A stretch of 36,340 bases of DNA from Sulfuriflexus sp. (GCA_023134145.1 JAGLUW010000020.1:1-36340), one strand, 5' to 3'. Shown: positions 7,852 through 19,284, counted from the first letter of the stretch. The notes: a model not told the origin generated them from the sequence alone. A program made the numbers and translations.

Positions 7852-10215
7852 ATGAAAGCCATCGACATAAAACTTTGGCGTGAACTGTGGAATATGCGCA
7901 TGCAGGCACTGGCGATTGCCATGGTGGTTGTCGGTGGTGTAAGTATTTTCATCATGGCGTTGAGCACGCTCGACTCCTTATTCGAGTCCCGCGAAAATTA
8001 CTACCGAGACCATCACTTCGCCGAGGTGTTTACCTCGTTAAAGCGCGCACCACTGTCACTGGTAAAACGCATCGAGCAAATCCCCGGTGTCGATAAAGTA
8101 GAAACGCGCGTGGTTGCTTATGTGAACCTCGACGTAACCGGTTTTAGTGATCCGGTCAGTGCGCATCTTGTCTCGTTACCGAATAACAGCCGTGGATTAC
8201 TCAACCAAATTTTCCTGCGTAGTGGCCGATTGCCCGAACCTGGTCGAGATAACGAGGTGCTGCTCAGCGAAAATTTTGCTCGTGCCCATGACCTGCAGGT
8301 CGGTGATAGCCTGCGCGCGACTATTAACGGTCGAAGTAAACGCATGACCATGGTCGGCACTGCCCTGTCACCAGAATACATTTACCAGATTGCACCCGGT
8401 GCCATGTTCCCTGACTACCTGCGTTACGGCATAATGTGGATGGGACGTAAACCCCTCGCCAGTGCCTACGATATGGATGGCGCGTTTAATGATGTGACGC
8501 TTACCTTGTCACGTGGCACGAATGCACAGGATGTCATTGACCGCCTTGATGACTTATTAAAGCCCTATGGCAGTGTCGGTGCCTATGCGCGCAAGGACCA
8601 ACTCTCGAACCGTTTCCTGACCGAGGAACTCAAACAACAGAAAACCATCGCCACGGTGTTTCCCATTATCTTCTTCGGTGTGGCCGCGTTTTTACTTAAC
8701 GTGGTAATCAGTCGCCTTATCGGTCTCGAGCGTGAACAAATCGCCAGCCTCAAGGCATTTGGTTACAGTAATTTCGCCATCGGCCTGCATTATTGCAAAC
8801 TCGTGCTCATGATTACGGCCATCGGCGTAATTACCGGTATCGGTGTCGGGATCTGGATGGGCAAGGGCATGAGTCATATCTACTCGGATTACTATAGTTT
8901 CCCCACCATCACCTACGTACTCAACCCGCAGGTGATCATTGCAGCAGTGCTGATTAGCATCGTGGTGGCCGTTGCCGGCACGCTCTATGCGGTGATTGGT
9001 GCAGCCCGCCTGCCACCAGCACAGGCGATGCGGCCAGAACCACCCGCCATGTATAAAGCGACCCTGGTTGATCGCCTTGGCCTGCAACACTGGTTCTCGC
9101 AACCAACTCGTATGATCATGCGGCATATCGAACGCCGGCCACTGAAGTCTCTGTTAACCACGCTCGGCATCAGCATGGCGTGCGGCACGATGATGATTGG
9201 TGGTTTTCAGAAAGGTGCGATTGACCTCATGGTGGAGGTGCAATACAACCTGAGTCAGCGTGAAGACCTGATGGCGATTTACACCGAACCGACCTCGCTA
9301 CGTTCGCTGTACTCGCTACGTAACTTGCAAGGCGTCGAACATGCCGAGGGGTTTCGTAACGTGGCGGCGAAGTTACAGTTCGAACATCGCAGCTATCGCA
9401 CCTCCGTGCAGGGCATCGAACCGGAAGGCAAACTTCTGCGCCTGCTCGACACCGAGTTAAAGGTCGTTGAACTGCCGCAAGAAGGCATCGTGCTTAGTGA
9501 CTACCTTGCCGGCTTGCTGCACATCAAACCCGGTGACATGCTGACCATCGAAGTGCTCGAAGGCAACCGCCCCACAGTACGGGTACCCGTGGTTGGTACG
9601 ACCAAGCAGTACCTCGGTGTGAATGCCTACCTGCAGCGCGAGACCCTGAACCGCTTACTCAAAGAGGGTGATGCGATCACAGGCGCCTTGCTAAAAGTCG
9701 ATGAACAGTATCAGGGCAAAGTGTACACAAGGCTGAAGGGCATGCCACGCATAGCCGGTGTAATCGAACACCACGCGGCGATTAAAGCCTTCTACGACAC
9801 GCTGGCAGAAACCGTGCTGTTCTTTACCTTTATCACTACCCTACTTGGCGGCAGCATTGCCTTTGGCGTCGTATACAACAGCATGCGTATTTCCCTGTCG
9901 GAACGTAACCGCGAACTGGCCAGTCTACGCGTACTGGGTTTCGAACGCAGTGAAGTCGCATATATATTACTCGGTGAAATGGGGCTGCTGACCCTGCTGG
10001 CGATCCCGCTCGGTTTGTATCTGGGCTATGGCCTGTGCGCCTACCTGGCAGTGCAATTTGATAGCGACCTGTACCGTATTCCATTGGTGCTGGGGCCAGA
10101 TGTATACGCCTTTGCAGCCTCGGTGGTGATTGGCTCATATATTATTTCCGCTATTATGATCTGGCGTAACCTAGCCCATCTCGATATGGTGGCAGTACTT
10201 AAATCCAAGGAGTAA
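7852..10215 (+). CDS. ABC transporter permease, two FtsX domains
   Basis: This 787-residue inner-membrane permease has a duplicated FtsX/MacB architecture. There is an N-terminal TM (about residues 18-40), a periplasmic domain and three TMs (about 265-390). A second TM ([19 protein letters not shown]) follows, then a second periplasmic domain and three C-terminal TMs (about 655-780). Two-domain permeases of this kind are typical of lipoprotein or peptide exporters and large-substrate pumps. Pairing with a HlyD-like adaptor four bases downstream suggests a tripartite exporter; the substrate is unknown. By eye the coding sequence is richer in G/C at third positions than its neighbours (about 60% GC in a sampled 60-base stretch near 9120-9180). 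This may reflect lateral acquisition or codon selection. Confidence 0.92.
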   Translation: MKAIDIKLWRELWNMRMQALAIAMVVVGGVSIFIMALSTLDSLFESRENYYRDHHFAEVFTSLKRAPLSLVKRIEQIPGVDKVETRVVAYVNLDVTGFSDPVSAHLVSLPNNSRGLLNQIFLRSGRLPEPGRDNEVLLSENFARAHDLQVGDSLRATINGRSKRMTMVGTALSPEYIYQIAPGAMFPDYLRYGIMWMGRKPLASAYDMDGAFNDVTLTLSRGTNAQDVIDRLDDLLKPYGSVGAYARKDQLSNRFLTEELKQQKTIATVFPIIFFGVAAFLLNVVISRLIGLEREQIASLKAFGYSNFAIGLHYCKLVLMITAIGVITGIGVGIWMGKGMSHIYSDYYSFPTITYVLNPQVIIAAVLISIVVAVAGTLYAVIGAARLPPAQAMRPEPPAMYKATLVDRLGLQHWFSQPTRMIMRHIERRPLKSLLTTLGISMACGTMMIGGFQKGAIDLMVEVQYNLSQREDLMAIYTEPTSLRSLYSLRNLQGVEHAEGFRNVAAKLQFEHRSYRTSVQGIEPEGKLLRLLDTELKVVELPQEGIVLSDYLAGLLHIKPGDMLTIEVLEGNRPTVRVPVVGTTKQYLGVNAYLQRETLNRLLKEGDAITGALLKVDEQYQGKVYTRLKGMPRIAGVIEHHAAIKAFYDTLAETVLFFTFITTLLGGSIAFGVVYNSMRISLSERNRELASLRVLGFERSEVAYILLGEMGLLTLLAIPLGLYLGYGLCAYLAVQFDSDLYRIPLVLGPDVYAFAASVVIGSYIISAIMIWRNLAHLDMVAVLKSKE

Positions 10216-10219
10216 ATAG

Positions 10220-11416
10220 ATGCGCATCGCGCTACGACAACATCCAGTCATCACTGCCATAGCAGTCTTGATTATTGTATTACTGGCGTGGGGCTTTCGG
10301 GCACAACCGGTGCTTGTCGAAACGATTGTCGCAAAACGCGCTCCCTTAACAATCACTATCGAGGAAGAAGGTCGTACCCGGATAATCGACCGCTACATCA
10401 TCTCGGCACCGGTAGATGGTGTCGCTTGTCGTATGCACTTAAAAGTCGGTGATGACGTTGAACAAGGACAAGTACTACTAGGCATTACACCGCTGGAATC
10501 AGAAGTGCTGGATCCACGCAGTCGCGCCCAGGCTCAGGCAAAAGTATCTGCCGCCAAATCCACATTACGTGCCGCCGAAGAAAAGGCGCGTGCCGCTGGC
10601 GCCGCCGCAAAACTGGCCGATAACGAACTGAAACGTCTAAGCCCACTATTAGACAAAGGTCTGATTTCACGCGAAGCGTTCGATAAGGCGACAACCGAAG
10701 CACAGACCTCCTCTGCCAACAAACGCTCGGCTGATTTTAATGTTGAAGTGGCAAGGTATGAATTACAGGCGGCTCAAACCGTACTTGAATACACCGCGGG
10801 CAGCGACAGTGAACCGGCTGAACGGGTGCCCGTCCTCTCTCCTATCACAGGAAAGATCCTCAAGGTCAAACGACAATGTAAGGGTCCGGTTCGTACCGGT
10901 GAAGCATTACTTGAGGTCGGTGATCCATCGGCGCTGGAAGTAGAGGTCGATGTCCTCTCTGCCGATGCTGTGAAAATAAAACAAGGTATGAAAGTTCTGT
11001 TTGATCGATGGGGCGGTGAACAACCCCTGCAAGGTGTTGTTCGCATCATTGAACCCGTTGGTTTTACCAAGATCTCTGCACTGGGTGTTGAGGAACAACG
11101 TGTACTGATTATTTCTGATTTCACCTCACCGCATGATTTGTGGCAACGAATCGGCGATGGCTATCGTGTTGAGGCGCAATTCATACTATGGCAACAAGAT
11201 AATGTTTTACAAGTGCCAGCGAGTAGCTTGTTTCGCTACAACAATGGTTGGGCAGTATTCGTAGTAGAAGATGGTCACGCCCAGCGGCGTGAAGTCAGTA
11301 TTGGTCAACGCAATGGTCTGATTGCCCAGGTTCTTGAGGGAGTTAAAGCAGGCGAAGCGGTTATCAACCATCCGAGTGATAACGTTGAGCATGAGGGCAA
11401 AGTAACTCAACGCTGA
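10220..11416 (+). CDS. HlyD/MacA-type membrane-fusion protein of ABC exporter
   Basis: This 398-residue periplasmic adaptor is anchored by an N-terminal TM (HPVITAIAVLIIVLLAWGF). The order of parts is a first lipoyl half (DRYIISAPVDGVACRMHLKV), a long Ala/Lys/Glu-rich coiled-coil hairpin (about residues 95-190), a second lipoyl half (PVLSPITGKILKVKRQCKGP), and a beta-barrel with a membrane-proximal part. The ribosome site AAGGAG overlaps the permease stop codon, so translation is probably coupled. It ends nine bases before the convergent proB stop. The only structure in the gap is a short GCTGA/TCAGC inverted repeat, so no strong terminator separates the two genes. Confidence 0.9.
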   Translation: MRIALRQHPVITAIAVLIIVLLAWGFRAQPVLVETIVAKRAPLTITIEEEGRTRIIDRYIISAPVDGVACRMHLKVGDDVEQGQVLLGITPLESEVLDPRSRAQAQAKVSAAKSTLRAAEEKARAAGAAAKLADNELKRLSPLLDKGLISREAFDKATTEAQTSSANKRSADFNVEVARYELQAAQTVLEYTAGSDSEPAERVPVLSPITGKILKVKRQCKGPVRTGEALLEVGDPSALEVEVDVLSADAVKIKQGMKVLFDRWGGEQPLQGVVRIIEPVGFTKISALGVEEQRVLIISDFTSPHDLWQRIGDGYRVEAQFILWQQDNVLQVPASSLFRYNNGWAVFVVEDGHAQRREVSIGQRNGLIAQVLEGVKAGEAVINHPSDNVEHEGKVTQR

Positions 11417-11425
11417 ATATCAATA

Positions 11426-12547
11426 TCAGCTTAGCACCAAATTATCACGGTGAATGAGTTCTGCCTCACCAACATAGCCAAGTAGTTCTTCAATGTGTTC
11501 ACTTGATTGCCCCATGATTCGGCGCGTTTCATCGGCATTGTAGTTAATCAGTCCTCGTGCCACTTCACGACCTGAATCATCCACACAACGAATGATTTCA
11601 CCACGATTAAAACTGCCATCAACCGCAGCAACACCAACGGCTAATAAACTTGAACCTTGCTCACAAACTTTTTTAACCGCGCCGGCATCTAGATGCAGCG
11701 TACCATGTAGATTAATTTGCCCTGCCAACCATTGTTTGCGTGCCGTAAGAATTTCTGTTGATGCAGTGAGCAATGTACCAACTGCTTCACCTGCATAGAT
11801 TTCTTGTAAGACAGATGCTCGGCGTCCTGATGCAATTACCGTTGAAGTACCAGAACCTGCCGCTAATCGTGCTGCGCGTAACTTGGTCAACATACCACCA
11901 CGGCCAAGTGCTGAACCCTCACCGGCTAATGCCATGAGAGACTCATCGTTAGCATCACCTTGCTGTATTAGTTTCGCATCACTGTTACTGCGTGGATCAG
12001 CATCAAACAAGCCTTCCTGATCAGTAAGAATGACGAGTAGATCAGCATCAACCAAATTCGCAACCAGTGCGGCTAAAGAATCATTGTCACCAAAACGAAT
12101 TTCATCGGTAACAACCGTATCATTTTCATTCACGACAGGAATAACATTCATTTCATGCAGAGTACGCAAGGTACTACGTGCATTAATATAACGTTCACGA
12201 TTTGCGGTATCTTCGTGGGTCAGTAAAATCTGTGCTGTATGAATGCCGTGCTTTTGAAAAGCCGACTCATAACATTGCACTAAACCCATCTGCCCTACTG
12301 CTGCTGCCGCCTGTAATTCATGTACCGCATGTGGACGCGAAGTCAGACCGAGTCGTTGCATACCTTCAGCAACGGCGCCAGATGAGACTAAGGTGATTTG
12401 AATACCCGCTTCACGCAATGCAAACATTTGTTCAACCCATGCCTGAATCGCAGCCACATCAAGTCCTTGGCCATCATTGGTCAGTAGCGCACTACCAATC
12501 TTGATAACCCAATTTTGACTTTGCTTAATGTCTGTTCTGTTTTGCAT
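11426..12547 (-). CDS. proB: Glutamate 5-kinase
   Basis: It catalyses ATP-dependent phosphorylation of L-glutamate, the first step of proline synthesis, in the cytoplasm. The 373 residues match the family's usual length. The amino-acid-kinase domain (about 1-260) shows [43 protein letters not shown] and [14 protein letters not shown]-terminal PUA domain (about 280-365) is present. It follows obg with only seven bases between them and is likely co-transcribed. The obg-proB order is common in gammaproteobacteria. No proA is in the window. Proline feedback control is known for the family but cannot be read from the sequence. Confidence 0.97.
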   Translation of the reverse strand: MQNRTDIKQSQNWVIKIGSALLTNDGQGLDVAAIQAWVEQMFALREAGIQITLVSSGAVAEGMQRLGLTSRPHAVHELQAAAAVGQMGLVQCYESAFQKHGIHTAQILLTHEDTANRERYINARSTLRTLHEMNVIPVVNENDTVVTDEIRFGDNDSLAALVANLVDADLLVILTDQEGLFDADPRSNSDAKLIQQGDANDESLMALAGEGSALGRGGMLTKLRAARLAAGSGTSTVIASGRRASVLQEIYAGEAVGTLLTASTEILTARKQWLAGQINLHGTLHLDAGAVKKVCEQGSSLLAVGVAAVDGSFNRGEIIRCVDDSGREVARGLINYNADETRRIMGQSSEHIEELLGYVGEAELIHRDNLVLS

Positions 12548-12554
12548 CGCTTAA

Positions 12555-13628
<1,074 letters not shown>

Positions 13629-13682
13629 TTAAAGTATCGAGTGAGTTATAAAATGTTGCAAGTAATGTGATCACCTGCAGCT

Positions 13683-13712
13683 AAAAAAAAGGCCCCGTCA
13701 ATGACGGGGCCT
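13683..13712 (-). terminator. Rho-independent terminator after rpmA
   Basis: On the minus strand, AGGCCCCGTC and GACGGGGCCT form a perfect 10-bp stem with a 3-base loop (13690-13712), followed by seven or more T residues (A-run at 13683-13690). It lies 25 bases past the rpmA stop and before obg, so rplU-rpmA is at least partly insulated from obg-proB. Confidence 0.95.
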
Positions 13713-13736
13713 GGTATTCAAAAGCAATTAAGTGCT

Positions 13737-13994
13737 TTAAGCCGCGACGATATTGATATATGTGCGTTTCTTAGGACCCTTAACTGTAAATTCTACTTTA
13801 CCGCTCGCCTTAGCAAACAAAGTGTGGTCATGACCACAACCAACATTGATGCCAGGGTGGAATTTAGTACCACGTTGACGAACCAAGATGTTACCGGCTA
13901 ATACTTCTTCACCGCCATAGCGTTTAACGCCAAGACGTTTGGAAACGGAATCACGACCGTTACGAGTACTACCGCCTGCTTTCTTATGTGCCAT
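13737..13994 (-). CDS. rpmA: 50S ribosomal protein L27
   Basis: It is a large-subunit protein whose N-terminal tail reaches the peptidyl-transferase centre. The 85 residues carry the typical [16 protein letters not shown] start, the [20 protein letters not shown] core and a normal C-terminus. There is no N-terminal pre-sequence of the Firmicutes type. It follows rplU by 27 bases and is terminated by the strong hairpin at 13683-13712. Confidence 0.98.
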   Translation of the reverse strand: MAHKKAGGSTRNGRDSVSKRLGVKRYGGEEVLAGNILVRQRGTKFHPGINVGCGHDHTLFAKASGKVEFTVKGPKKRTYINIVAA

Positions 13995-14021
13995 TGTTCT
14001 TGCTCCTAATGCTTGCTGCTA

Positions 14022-14327
14022 TCAGCTAGCGATGCTGCTGATTTCAATTTCTGTGTAAGACTGACGATGACCTTGTTTCTTACGTGAATGCTTACGACGA
14101 CGGAACTTGATAATAGTTACCTTCTTATCACGACCGTGCGACACAATTTTTGCTGTGACCTTACCAACGTATGGTGCGCCAACTTTAACGTCGTCACCAT
14201 TAGTAATCATTAATACCTTGTCGATGTCCAAAGAACCGCCCACTTCACCATCAAGCTTCTCAACCTTCAGGGTTTGGCCTTCGGTTACTCGGTATTGTTT
14301 GCCACCGGTCTGAATTACCGCGTACAT
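14022..14327 (-). CDS. rplU: 50S ribosomal protein L21
   Basis: It is a large-subunit protein that binds 23S rRNA. The ATG at 14327 ([14 protein letters not shown]) is chosen because GGAG lies seven bases upstream and this is the invariant family N-terminus; an upstream in-frame ATG at 14354 adds a spurious nine residues. The product is 101 residues, ending in the basic [15 protein letters not shown] region. It is the first gene of rplU-rpmA, transcribed from the promoter at 14386-14414 and divergent from ispB. Confidence 0.97.
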   Translation of the reverse strand: MYAVIQTGGKQYRVTEGQTLKVEKLDGEVGGSLDIDKVLMITNGDDVKVGAPYVGKVTAKIVSHGRDKKVTIIKFRRRKHSRKKQGHRQSYTEIEISSIAS

Positions 14328-14385
14328 AATATTCTCCAAAAGAGACCCGCCCATGGCGCATCTCGACTATTCTCAAAGGGCGCAA

Positions 14386-14414
14386 ATTTTATACAGATAC
14401 AGCCCGTGCGTCAA
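14386..14414 (-). promoter_or_regulatory. Probable sigma-70 promoter for rplU-rpmA
   Basis: On the minus strand, TTGACG (14414-14409) is followed after 17 bases by TAAAAT (14391-14386), within TATAAAAT. It lies about 60 bases before the rplU ATG. The -35 matches five of six consensus bases and the spacing is ideal. Confidence 0.7.
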
Positions 14415-14553
14415 TCACTTAGTGTAACAGTAAGTTAACGTTCATAAAACCATAACTTGCTGTTTTTTATATGAATTACCTAAAAAAGGCTGAAATTAGT
14501 ACTCTACAGCTGCGAATAAAGCTCAAAATGAGTAAAAAAACCGCCTATAACTC

Positions 14554-14582
14554 TTGACCGTTCGTCACTCCGCCCCTAGCAT
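14554..14582 (+). promoter_or_regulatory. Probable sigma-70 promoter for ispB
   Basis: TTGACC (14554-14559), a 17-base spacer and TAGCAT (14577-14582) lie 26 bases before the ispB ATG. The -35 matches five of six consensus bases; the -10 matches four of six. It faces away from the rplU promoter, as expected for this divergent pair. Confidence 0.55.
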
Positions 14583-14608
14583 GCAGCCTGATTTAACATG
14601 AGATTCCC

Positions 14609-15577
14609 ATGGATATAGCCGCAGTACAGCAATTAATCGCCCCCGATATGCAATCGGTTGACGATCTAATCAAGGATCGCCTTCACTCTGATGTCGTGCT
14701 GGTGAACCAGCTTGGTCATTATATAGTGAACAGTGGCGGCAAACGCCTGCGCCCAATGCTGCACTTGCTCTGCGCCAACGCCATGGGTTATCAAGGCGAA
14801 CATCACCACCAAATCGCCGCGATTGTTGAGTTTATCCACACTGCTACCTTATTACATGATGACGTCGTTGACGGCTCAGACCTACGCCGCGGCAAAGACA
14901 CTGCCAATGCCCTATGGGGTAACGAAGCCAGCGTACTGGTGGGTGACTTCTTGTATTCACGTGCCTTTGAGATGATGGTTGAGATTGGCAAGATGCGCGT
15001 TATGGATATCCTTGCTCACGCGACTAACATTATCGCCGAAGGCGAAGTCATGCAGCTAATGAATGTGCATGATGCCGACACCACAGAAGAACGTTACCTC
15101 GAAGTGATTCGTTACAAAACCGCTAAATTATTTGAAGCTTCATCTCGTCTTGCGGCGATTATTTGTGACGCACCAGAAGAACAAGAAAAAGCATTAGCCG
15201 AATATGGCATGCATCTTGGTACCGCTTTCCAATTAATTGATGACGTGCTCGATTACAGTTCTACTAGTGAAGATATTGGTAAAAATATCGGTGATGACCT
15301 TGCTGAAGGTAAACCAACTCTACCGCTTATTTACACCATGCGTAACGGTAACCCGGAACAAGTCGCACTGGTTCGTAATGCAATTGAAACAGGTGGGCTT
15401 GATCAGATTGAAGCTGTGCAAAAAGCCGTTGAAGCAACTGGTGCAATTGCTTATACCGAGCAAGCCGCAAAAGAGGCGGCAGCAGAGGCCATTAGAGCAC
15501 TAGAAAAACTCCCCGACTCAAATTACCGCGATGCCCTAAAAACATTAGCTGAATTTGCAGTTAATCGATCTTATTAA
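14609..15577 (+). CDS. ispB: Octaprenyl (polyprenyl) diphosphate synthase
   Basis: This trans-prenyltransferase builds the long isoprenoid side chain of ubiquinone/menaquinone by adding IPP units to FPP. It has 322 residues. The first Asp-rich motif is LLHDDVVDGSDLRRG (from D84) and the second is LIDDVLDYSS (from D211). GGKRLRP near residue 44 and the KTAKLFEAS segment are also present. The chain length of the product cannot be read safely; IspB is preferred over FPP synthase because of the size, the sequence and the conserved position divergent from rplU-rpmA. No terminator is evident downstream. Confidence 0.95.
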   Translation: MDIAAVQQLIAPDMQSVDDLIKDRLHSDVVLVNQLGHYIVNSGGKRLRPMLHLLCANAMGYQGEHHHQIAAIVEFIHTATLLHDDVVDGSDLRRGKDTANALWGNEASVLVGDFLYSRAFEMMVEIGKMRVMDILAHATNIIAEGEVMQLMNVHDADTTEERYLEVIRYKTAKLFEASSRLAAIICDAPEEQEKALAEYGMHLGTAFQLIDDVLDYSSTSEDIGKNIGDDLAEGKPTLPLIYTMRNGNPEQVALVRNAIETGGLDQIEAVQKAVEATGAIAYTEQAAKEAAAEAIRALEKLPDSNYRDALKTLAEFAVNRSY

Positions 15578-15685
15578 AAATTTTCTTCTCTTTTTATTCA
15601 TTCTATCCATCCCCCCCATCATCAGTTGGCATTAAAGGTACTCCCAGCGTAGTATCTGACTTACCTATAAAAAGTAATCGATGAT

Positions 15686-17029
15686 ATGACGAGTAAAGTC
15701 GAAAACGAAACAACACATGCGGTATTAGTTTATTCCGAACAGATTAAGCTGCTCTATGCATCATCAATGCACGCTACGATTCTGGCCGTCGTGGCTTCCG
15801 TTCTTCTGGTAGCAATACAATGGAATGTTATTGAGCACTCTGTATTACTAGGTTGGCTATTAATTTTTTTCTTAGTCACATTCTTCCGTGGTTTATTAGG
15901 CTTTCTCTACCACCGAGCAAACATCACCACTGATAACGTTAAACGCTGGGGCTGGCTGTTTATTACAGGTGCCGCACTAGCTGGCATAATGTGGGGACTA
16001 AGTGCTGTCTTGTTCTTTCCTGAAAACAACTTTCCACACCAAATTATTATTGGCTTTATCATATCAAGCGTAGTATCCAGTGCCGTAACGGTACTTTCAG
16101 TAATGCGTTCTGCGCTATACGCATTAATTATTCCAGCAATGATACCGCTGCCCATACTGTTTTTCTTGGAAGGCGGATATACATCCAATCTGATGGCTAT
16201 CATTCTATTGCTTGGCTTTGGATTTTATATCCGAGGTGCGAATAATATTTACTATAGCCTCAAAGAAAATATACATCTACGACTTACTGCTGATGAGAAA
16301 GAACAATCTCTTATTATTGCCAAAGAAGAAGCCGAACAAGCTAATCAGGCCAAATCAGAATTTCTTTCACGTATGAGCCATGAACTGCGCACACCAATGA
16401 ATGCGGTTCTTGGTTTTGCGCAAATTCTTAAATTGGGTGAAGATGAATTTAATGAAATACAGCGATCTAATATTAATGAGATTCTAGATGCAGGTGAGCA
16501 TTTATTAAACCTTATTAATGAGATCCTTGATATAGCAACTATTGAATCGGGTAAACTTAAAATAGAAGTAGAGGACGTAAAATTAGATGCAATAATAGAA
16601 CAATCCTTATCACTCATCACACCTCAAGCTGAAAAAGAAAGTATCAAAGTAATCGACAACATTAGCGGCAATAATCAGATTATACATGCTGATCCCAAGC
16701 GACTTAAACAAGTGCTCATTAATATTTTATCAAACGCGATTAAATATAATAACGAACATGGTCACATTGCTCTTAATAGCGAAGTCATTAGTGCAGAAAA
16801 ACTTTGCATTCGTATAACAAATAGCGGTAAAGGTTTAAGCCAAAAAGAAGTTGATAAATTATTCTCACCATTTGAACGACTAGATGCATCCGGTGACATA
16901 GAAGGTACCGGCATTGGTCTTGTTATTAGCAAATACCTAATCGAAGAAATGGGCGGCACAATTACTATTGAAAGCACAAAAGACAAAGGCACAACAGTTT
17001 CCTTGACACTTTTGCTTATAGATAAGTAA
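15686..17029 (+). CDS. Six-TM sensor histidine kinase
   Basis: This 447-residue membrane histidine kinase has six hydrophobic segments in the first 190 residues and almost no periplasmic loop, so it probably senses within the membrane. A short coiled coil precedes HisKA, with the phosphoacceptor at H232 in [21 protein letters not shown]. The HATPase_c domain has an N-box ([20 protein letters not shown]) and a G2 box ([18 protein letters not shown]). The G1 box reads ITNSGKGL in place of the usual DxGxG, so the adenine-contacting Asp is Asn; this is known in some active kinases such as CusS. There is no receiver domain and no adjacent regulator. The cognate partner is unknown. Confidence 0.9.
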   Translation: MTSKVENETTHAVLVYSEQIKLLYASSMHATILAVVASVLLVAIQWNVIEHSVLLGWLLIFFLVTFFRGLLGFLYHRANITTDNVKRWGWLFITGAALAGIMWGLSAVLFFPENNFPHQIIIGFIISSVVSSAVTVLSVMRSALYALIIPAMIPLPILFFLEGGYTSNLMAIILLLGFGFYIRGANNIYYSLKENIHLRLTADEKEQSLIIAKEEAEQANQAKSEFLSRMSHELRTPMNAVLGFAQILKLGEDEFNEIQRSNINEILDAGEHLLNLINEILDIATIESGKLKIEVEDVKLDAIIEQSLSLITPQAEKESIKVIDNISGNNQIIHADPKRLKQVLINILSNAIKYNNEHGHIALNSEVISAEKLCIRITNSGKGLSQKEVDKLFSPFERLDASGDIEGTGIGLVISKYLIEEMGGTITIESTKDKGTTVSLTLLLIDK

Positions 17030-17037
17030 GCCTATAA

Positions 17038-17271
17038 CGAAGCTATTTATTTTCGATCGAACCTAGCCCCGTTTATTTTTCCCATGGGGATGTCTTTGAC
17101 CCATTGGTCGTGGCGGCAGCAGTACTTGTGTCACTGGGCTCTCCCAAACTAGCAAACAAGGTTCGTTCAGTAAGTACCCAACATATTGTGCAGGTTATGG
17201 AGCAACATCGGGTCAAGCACCTCATTTGTCAGTCAACGCTTGGCGTGAGTGGGTGTCGTACTAACCCCTAA
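17038..17271 (+). pseudogene. Remnant of an NAD(P)-binding (SDR/NmrA-like) oxidoreductase
   Basis: The 326-base gap between the two kinases contains a frame without a start codon. It reads through HGDVFDPLVVAAAVLVSLGS, then VRSVSTQHIVQVMEQH and RVKHLICQSTLGV, and stops at 17269-17271. This resembles the middle of atypical short-chain dehydrogenase/NAD(P)H-binding proteins (the GDV.D...V..A, LVSLG, T..I..AM, G.KRLICQS.LG pattern). The N-terminal Rossmann glycine motif and the C-terminal half are absent. I read it as a decayed gene fragment; the exact family is inferred from the motif pattern only. Confidence 0.6.
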
Positions 17272-17355
17272 GAACTAAATTACAAAATCGGATAGATATA
17301 TCTCCCGGATAGAGTATCTTACACAGAGAAGCTGTTTGTACTGAGGCTATATATA

Positions 17356-19284
17356 TTGAAAACGTTAATTATCGATCGGGTCACTGTCTTCAAAGAGATT
17401 ATCGCCGAGGTATTGGATAACTCGGAGATTGAGCACGTCTTTGCGAAAACAGGTGAAGAAGCTCTGAATCTCCTAAAACAGGACAAGTTTGATTGTATTT
17501 GTTTTTCTTTATATATGGATGATATGAATGGTCTTGAGCTCGGTCAGAAAATCAGAAAAATCAAGAATTACAAACATACACCAATAGTTCTGCTTACCTC
17601 AAAAAACAGTAATGAGATCCTGAAGCAGGCTATAGGTGCAGGTATAACCGATGTCTTCTCGAAAGATAAAGTTCACGAACTAGTCAACTTTATAGAGCGA
17701 TTTAATCAAGTAAACAAACCCATATCCGGAAAAATACTTTATATCGAAGATCAACAATCCCAGCGCGAGTTTGTCACTGCCATTTTTAGAGCCAAAAATC
17801 TGGAAGTCGATTCTTTCGATAATGCAGAAGACGCCTGGCAATCCTTTCTGAAAAATCACTACCACCTAGTGGTCACCGATATTGTTCTGGAAGGAGCCAT
17901 TAGCGGTGTTTTATTAATTAATAAAATTCGCCGGCTCGATGGGGAAAAAGGCGATGTGCCTATATTGGCGATCACAGCATTCGATGATACCTCTAGACGC
18001 ATTAGTTTATACCACATGGGTATAACCGATTATGTCATCAAGCCAATAATAGAAGAGGAACTGATTGCCCGTATCCGTAACCTGATTAGTAAACAGAAGG
18101 CGATCGAACAGGAAATTCTTTTTCGCGAACATCTTAATTCTGAAGAAGTCGTGCGACGCAGCCTGAAACTTGAGGCATTGGGTAAGCTTACTGGCGGTAT
18201 TGCGCATGATTACAATAATATGCTCGGTGTTATCACCGGCTATACAGAGTTGCTGAAGAAAGACCTCAGCAGCCAGCCCCAGTTACATTCTTATGTGACT
18301 CAGATTGAAAAAGCCAGTCAGAATGGTATCAAACTAACACGTAAGCTTTTATCCTTTACGCGTAAGGATGCCTCAACAACCGAGACAGCTAATATTAATG
18401 AGTTAATAAAAGAATCAAAAAACATATTCGAAAAACTGCTCACCGAAAATATCAAAATGACTATGGATTTTGATGAAAAATTATGGAATATATCTGTCGA
18501 TACCAATGACTTTGAAAATGCCCTACTTAATCTTTGTATTAATGCAAAACATGCCATGGGTGACAAAGGTGCATTAACCATAACGACTACCAATGAGATC
18601 TTAAACGTGAATGAGGCAGAAGCAATCCAGTTACCTGCTGGGGACTATATACATCTATCAATAGAAGATACTGGCCATGGCATGAATGAAGAAACATTAG
18701 CCAAGGTATTTGATCCCTTCTTCTCAACCAAAGGTGAAGCGGGTACAGGTCTTGGGTTAAGCCAGGTATACGGATTCGTACAACGTACAAATGGCTCAAT
18801 TGAAGTTGAATCAGTCTCTAATAAAGGCACCGTGTTTAATCTCTATTTTCCTCGAAATGAACACACTGAAGAAATTAAAGACACGGCTGAGAAAACAAAC
18901 ACCGAGCAATCATCAGGAGATGGCTATTCTATTCTCGTTGTCGATGATGACCCTGTACTGACTGCTCTGACATCCAAGATTCTGGAAACTGCAAACTATC
19001 AGGTTACGACAGCTCAGCATGCAGATGAAGCATTGGAAATGCTGAAGCAAAATAAATTTTCAATCGTTCTTTCCGACATCACCATGCCTGGAATGGATGG
19101 ATACGAACTTGCCGAGAAAATAAGAACGACTTACCCCGACATCAAGATCATACTGCTCAGTGGCTACCATGAAAAAAACAATCTAACTGACAGTGTGCAG
19201 AAGTCATATGATATGAGACTAAAAAAACCTTTTCAGAGTGACGAACTTATAAAATGCGTCGATTCTCTTTTACAGCAGAAATAA
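17356..19284 (+). CDS. Hybrid histidine kinase, REC-REC-HisKA-HATPase-REC
   Basis: This 642-residue cytoplasmic signalling protein has no TM segment or classical sensor domain. Receiver 1 (about 1-118) is degenerate: the phosphoacceptor position is Ser (CFSLYMDDMNG, S51) and the N-terminal acidic pair is IDR. Receiver 2 (about 124-245) is intact (YIEDQ, VVTDIVLEG with D175, VIKP). HisKA has GKLTGGIAHDYNNMLGVI with H284. HATPase_c shows ENALLNLCINAKHAM, EDTGHGM and GTGLGLSQVYG. Receiver 3 (about 520-640) is intact (VVDDD, LSDITMPGMDG with D574, LKKPF). The start is TTG at 17356, with GAGG nine bases upstream, and it fits the first receiver strand. It is flanked by two gene remnants. Confidence 0.88.
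   Translation: MKTLIIDRVTVFKEIIAEVLDNSEIEHVFAKTGEEALNLLKQDKFDCICFSLYMDDMNGLELGQKIRKIKNYKHTPIVLLTSKNSNEILKQAIGAGITDVFSKDKVHELVNFIERFNQVNKPISGKILYIEDQQSQREFVTAIFRAKNLEVDSFDNAEDAWQSFLKNHYHLVVTDIVLEGAISGVLLINKIRRLDGEKGDVPILAITAFDDTSRRISLYHMGITDYVIKPIIEEELIARIRNLISKQKAIEQEILFREHLNSEEVVRRSLKLEALGKLTGGIAHDYNNMLGVITGYTELLKKDLSSQPQLHSYVTQIEKASQNGIKLTRKLLSFTRKDASTTETANINELIKESKNIFEKLLTENIKMTMDFDEKLWNISVDTNDFENALLNLCINAKHAMGDKGALTITTTNEILNVNEAEAIQLPAGDYIHLSIEDTGHGMNEETLAKVFDPFFSTKGEAGTGLGLSQVYGFVQRTNGSIEVESVSNKGTVFNLYFPRNEHTEEIKDTAEKTNTEQSSGDGYSILVVDDDPVLTALTSKILETANYQVTTAQHADEALEMLKQNKFSIVLSDITMPGMDGYELAEKIRTTYPDIKIILLSGYHEKNNLTDSVQKSYDMRLKKPFQSDELIKCVDSLLQQK

Noticed and set aside
11417..11425. Terminator between the convergent adaptor and proB genes
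   Set aside because: Only a 5-bp GCTGA/TCAGC repeat that extends into both coding ends is present, with no T-tract.
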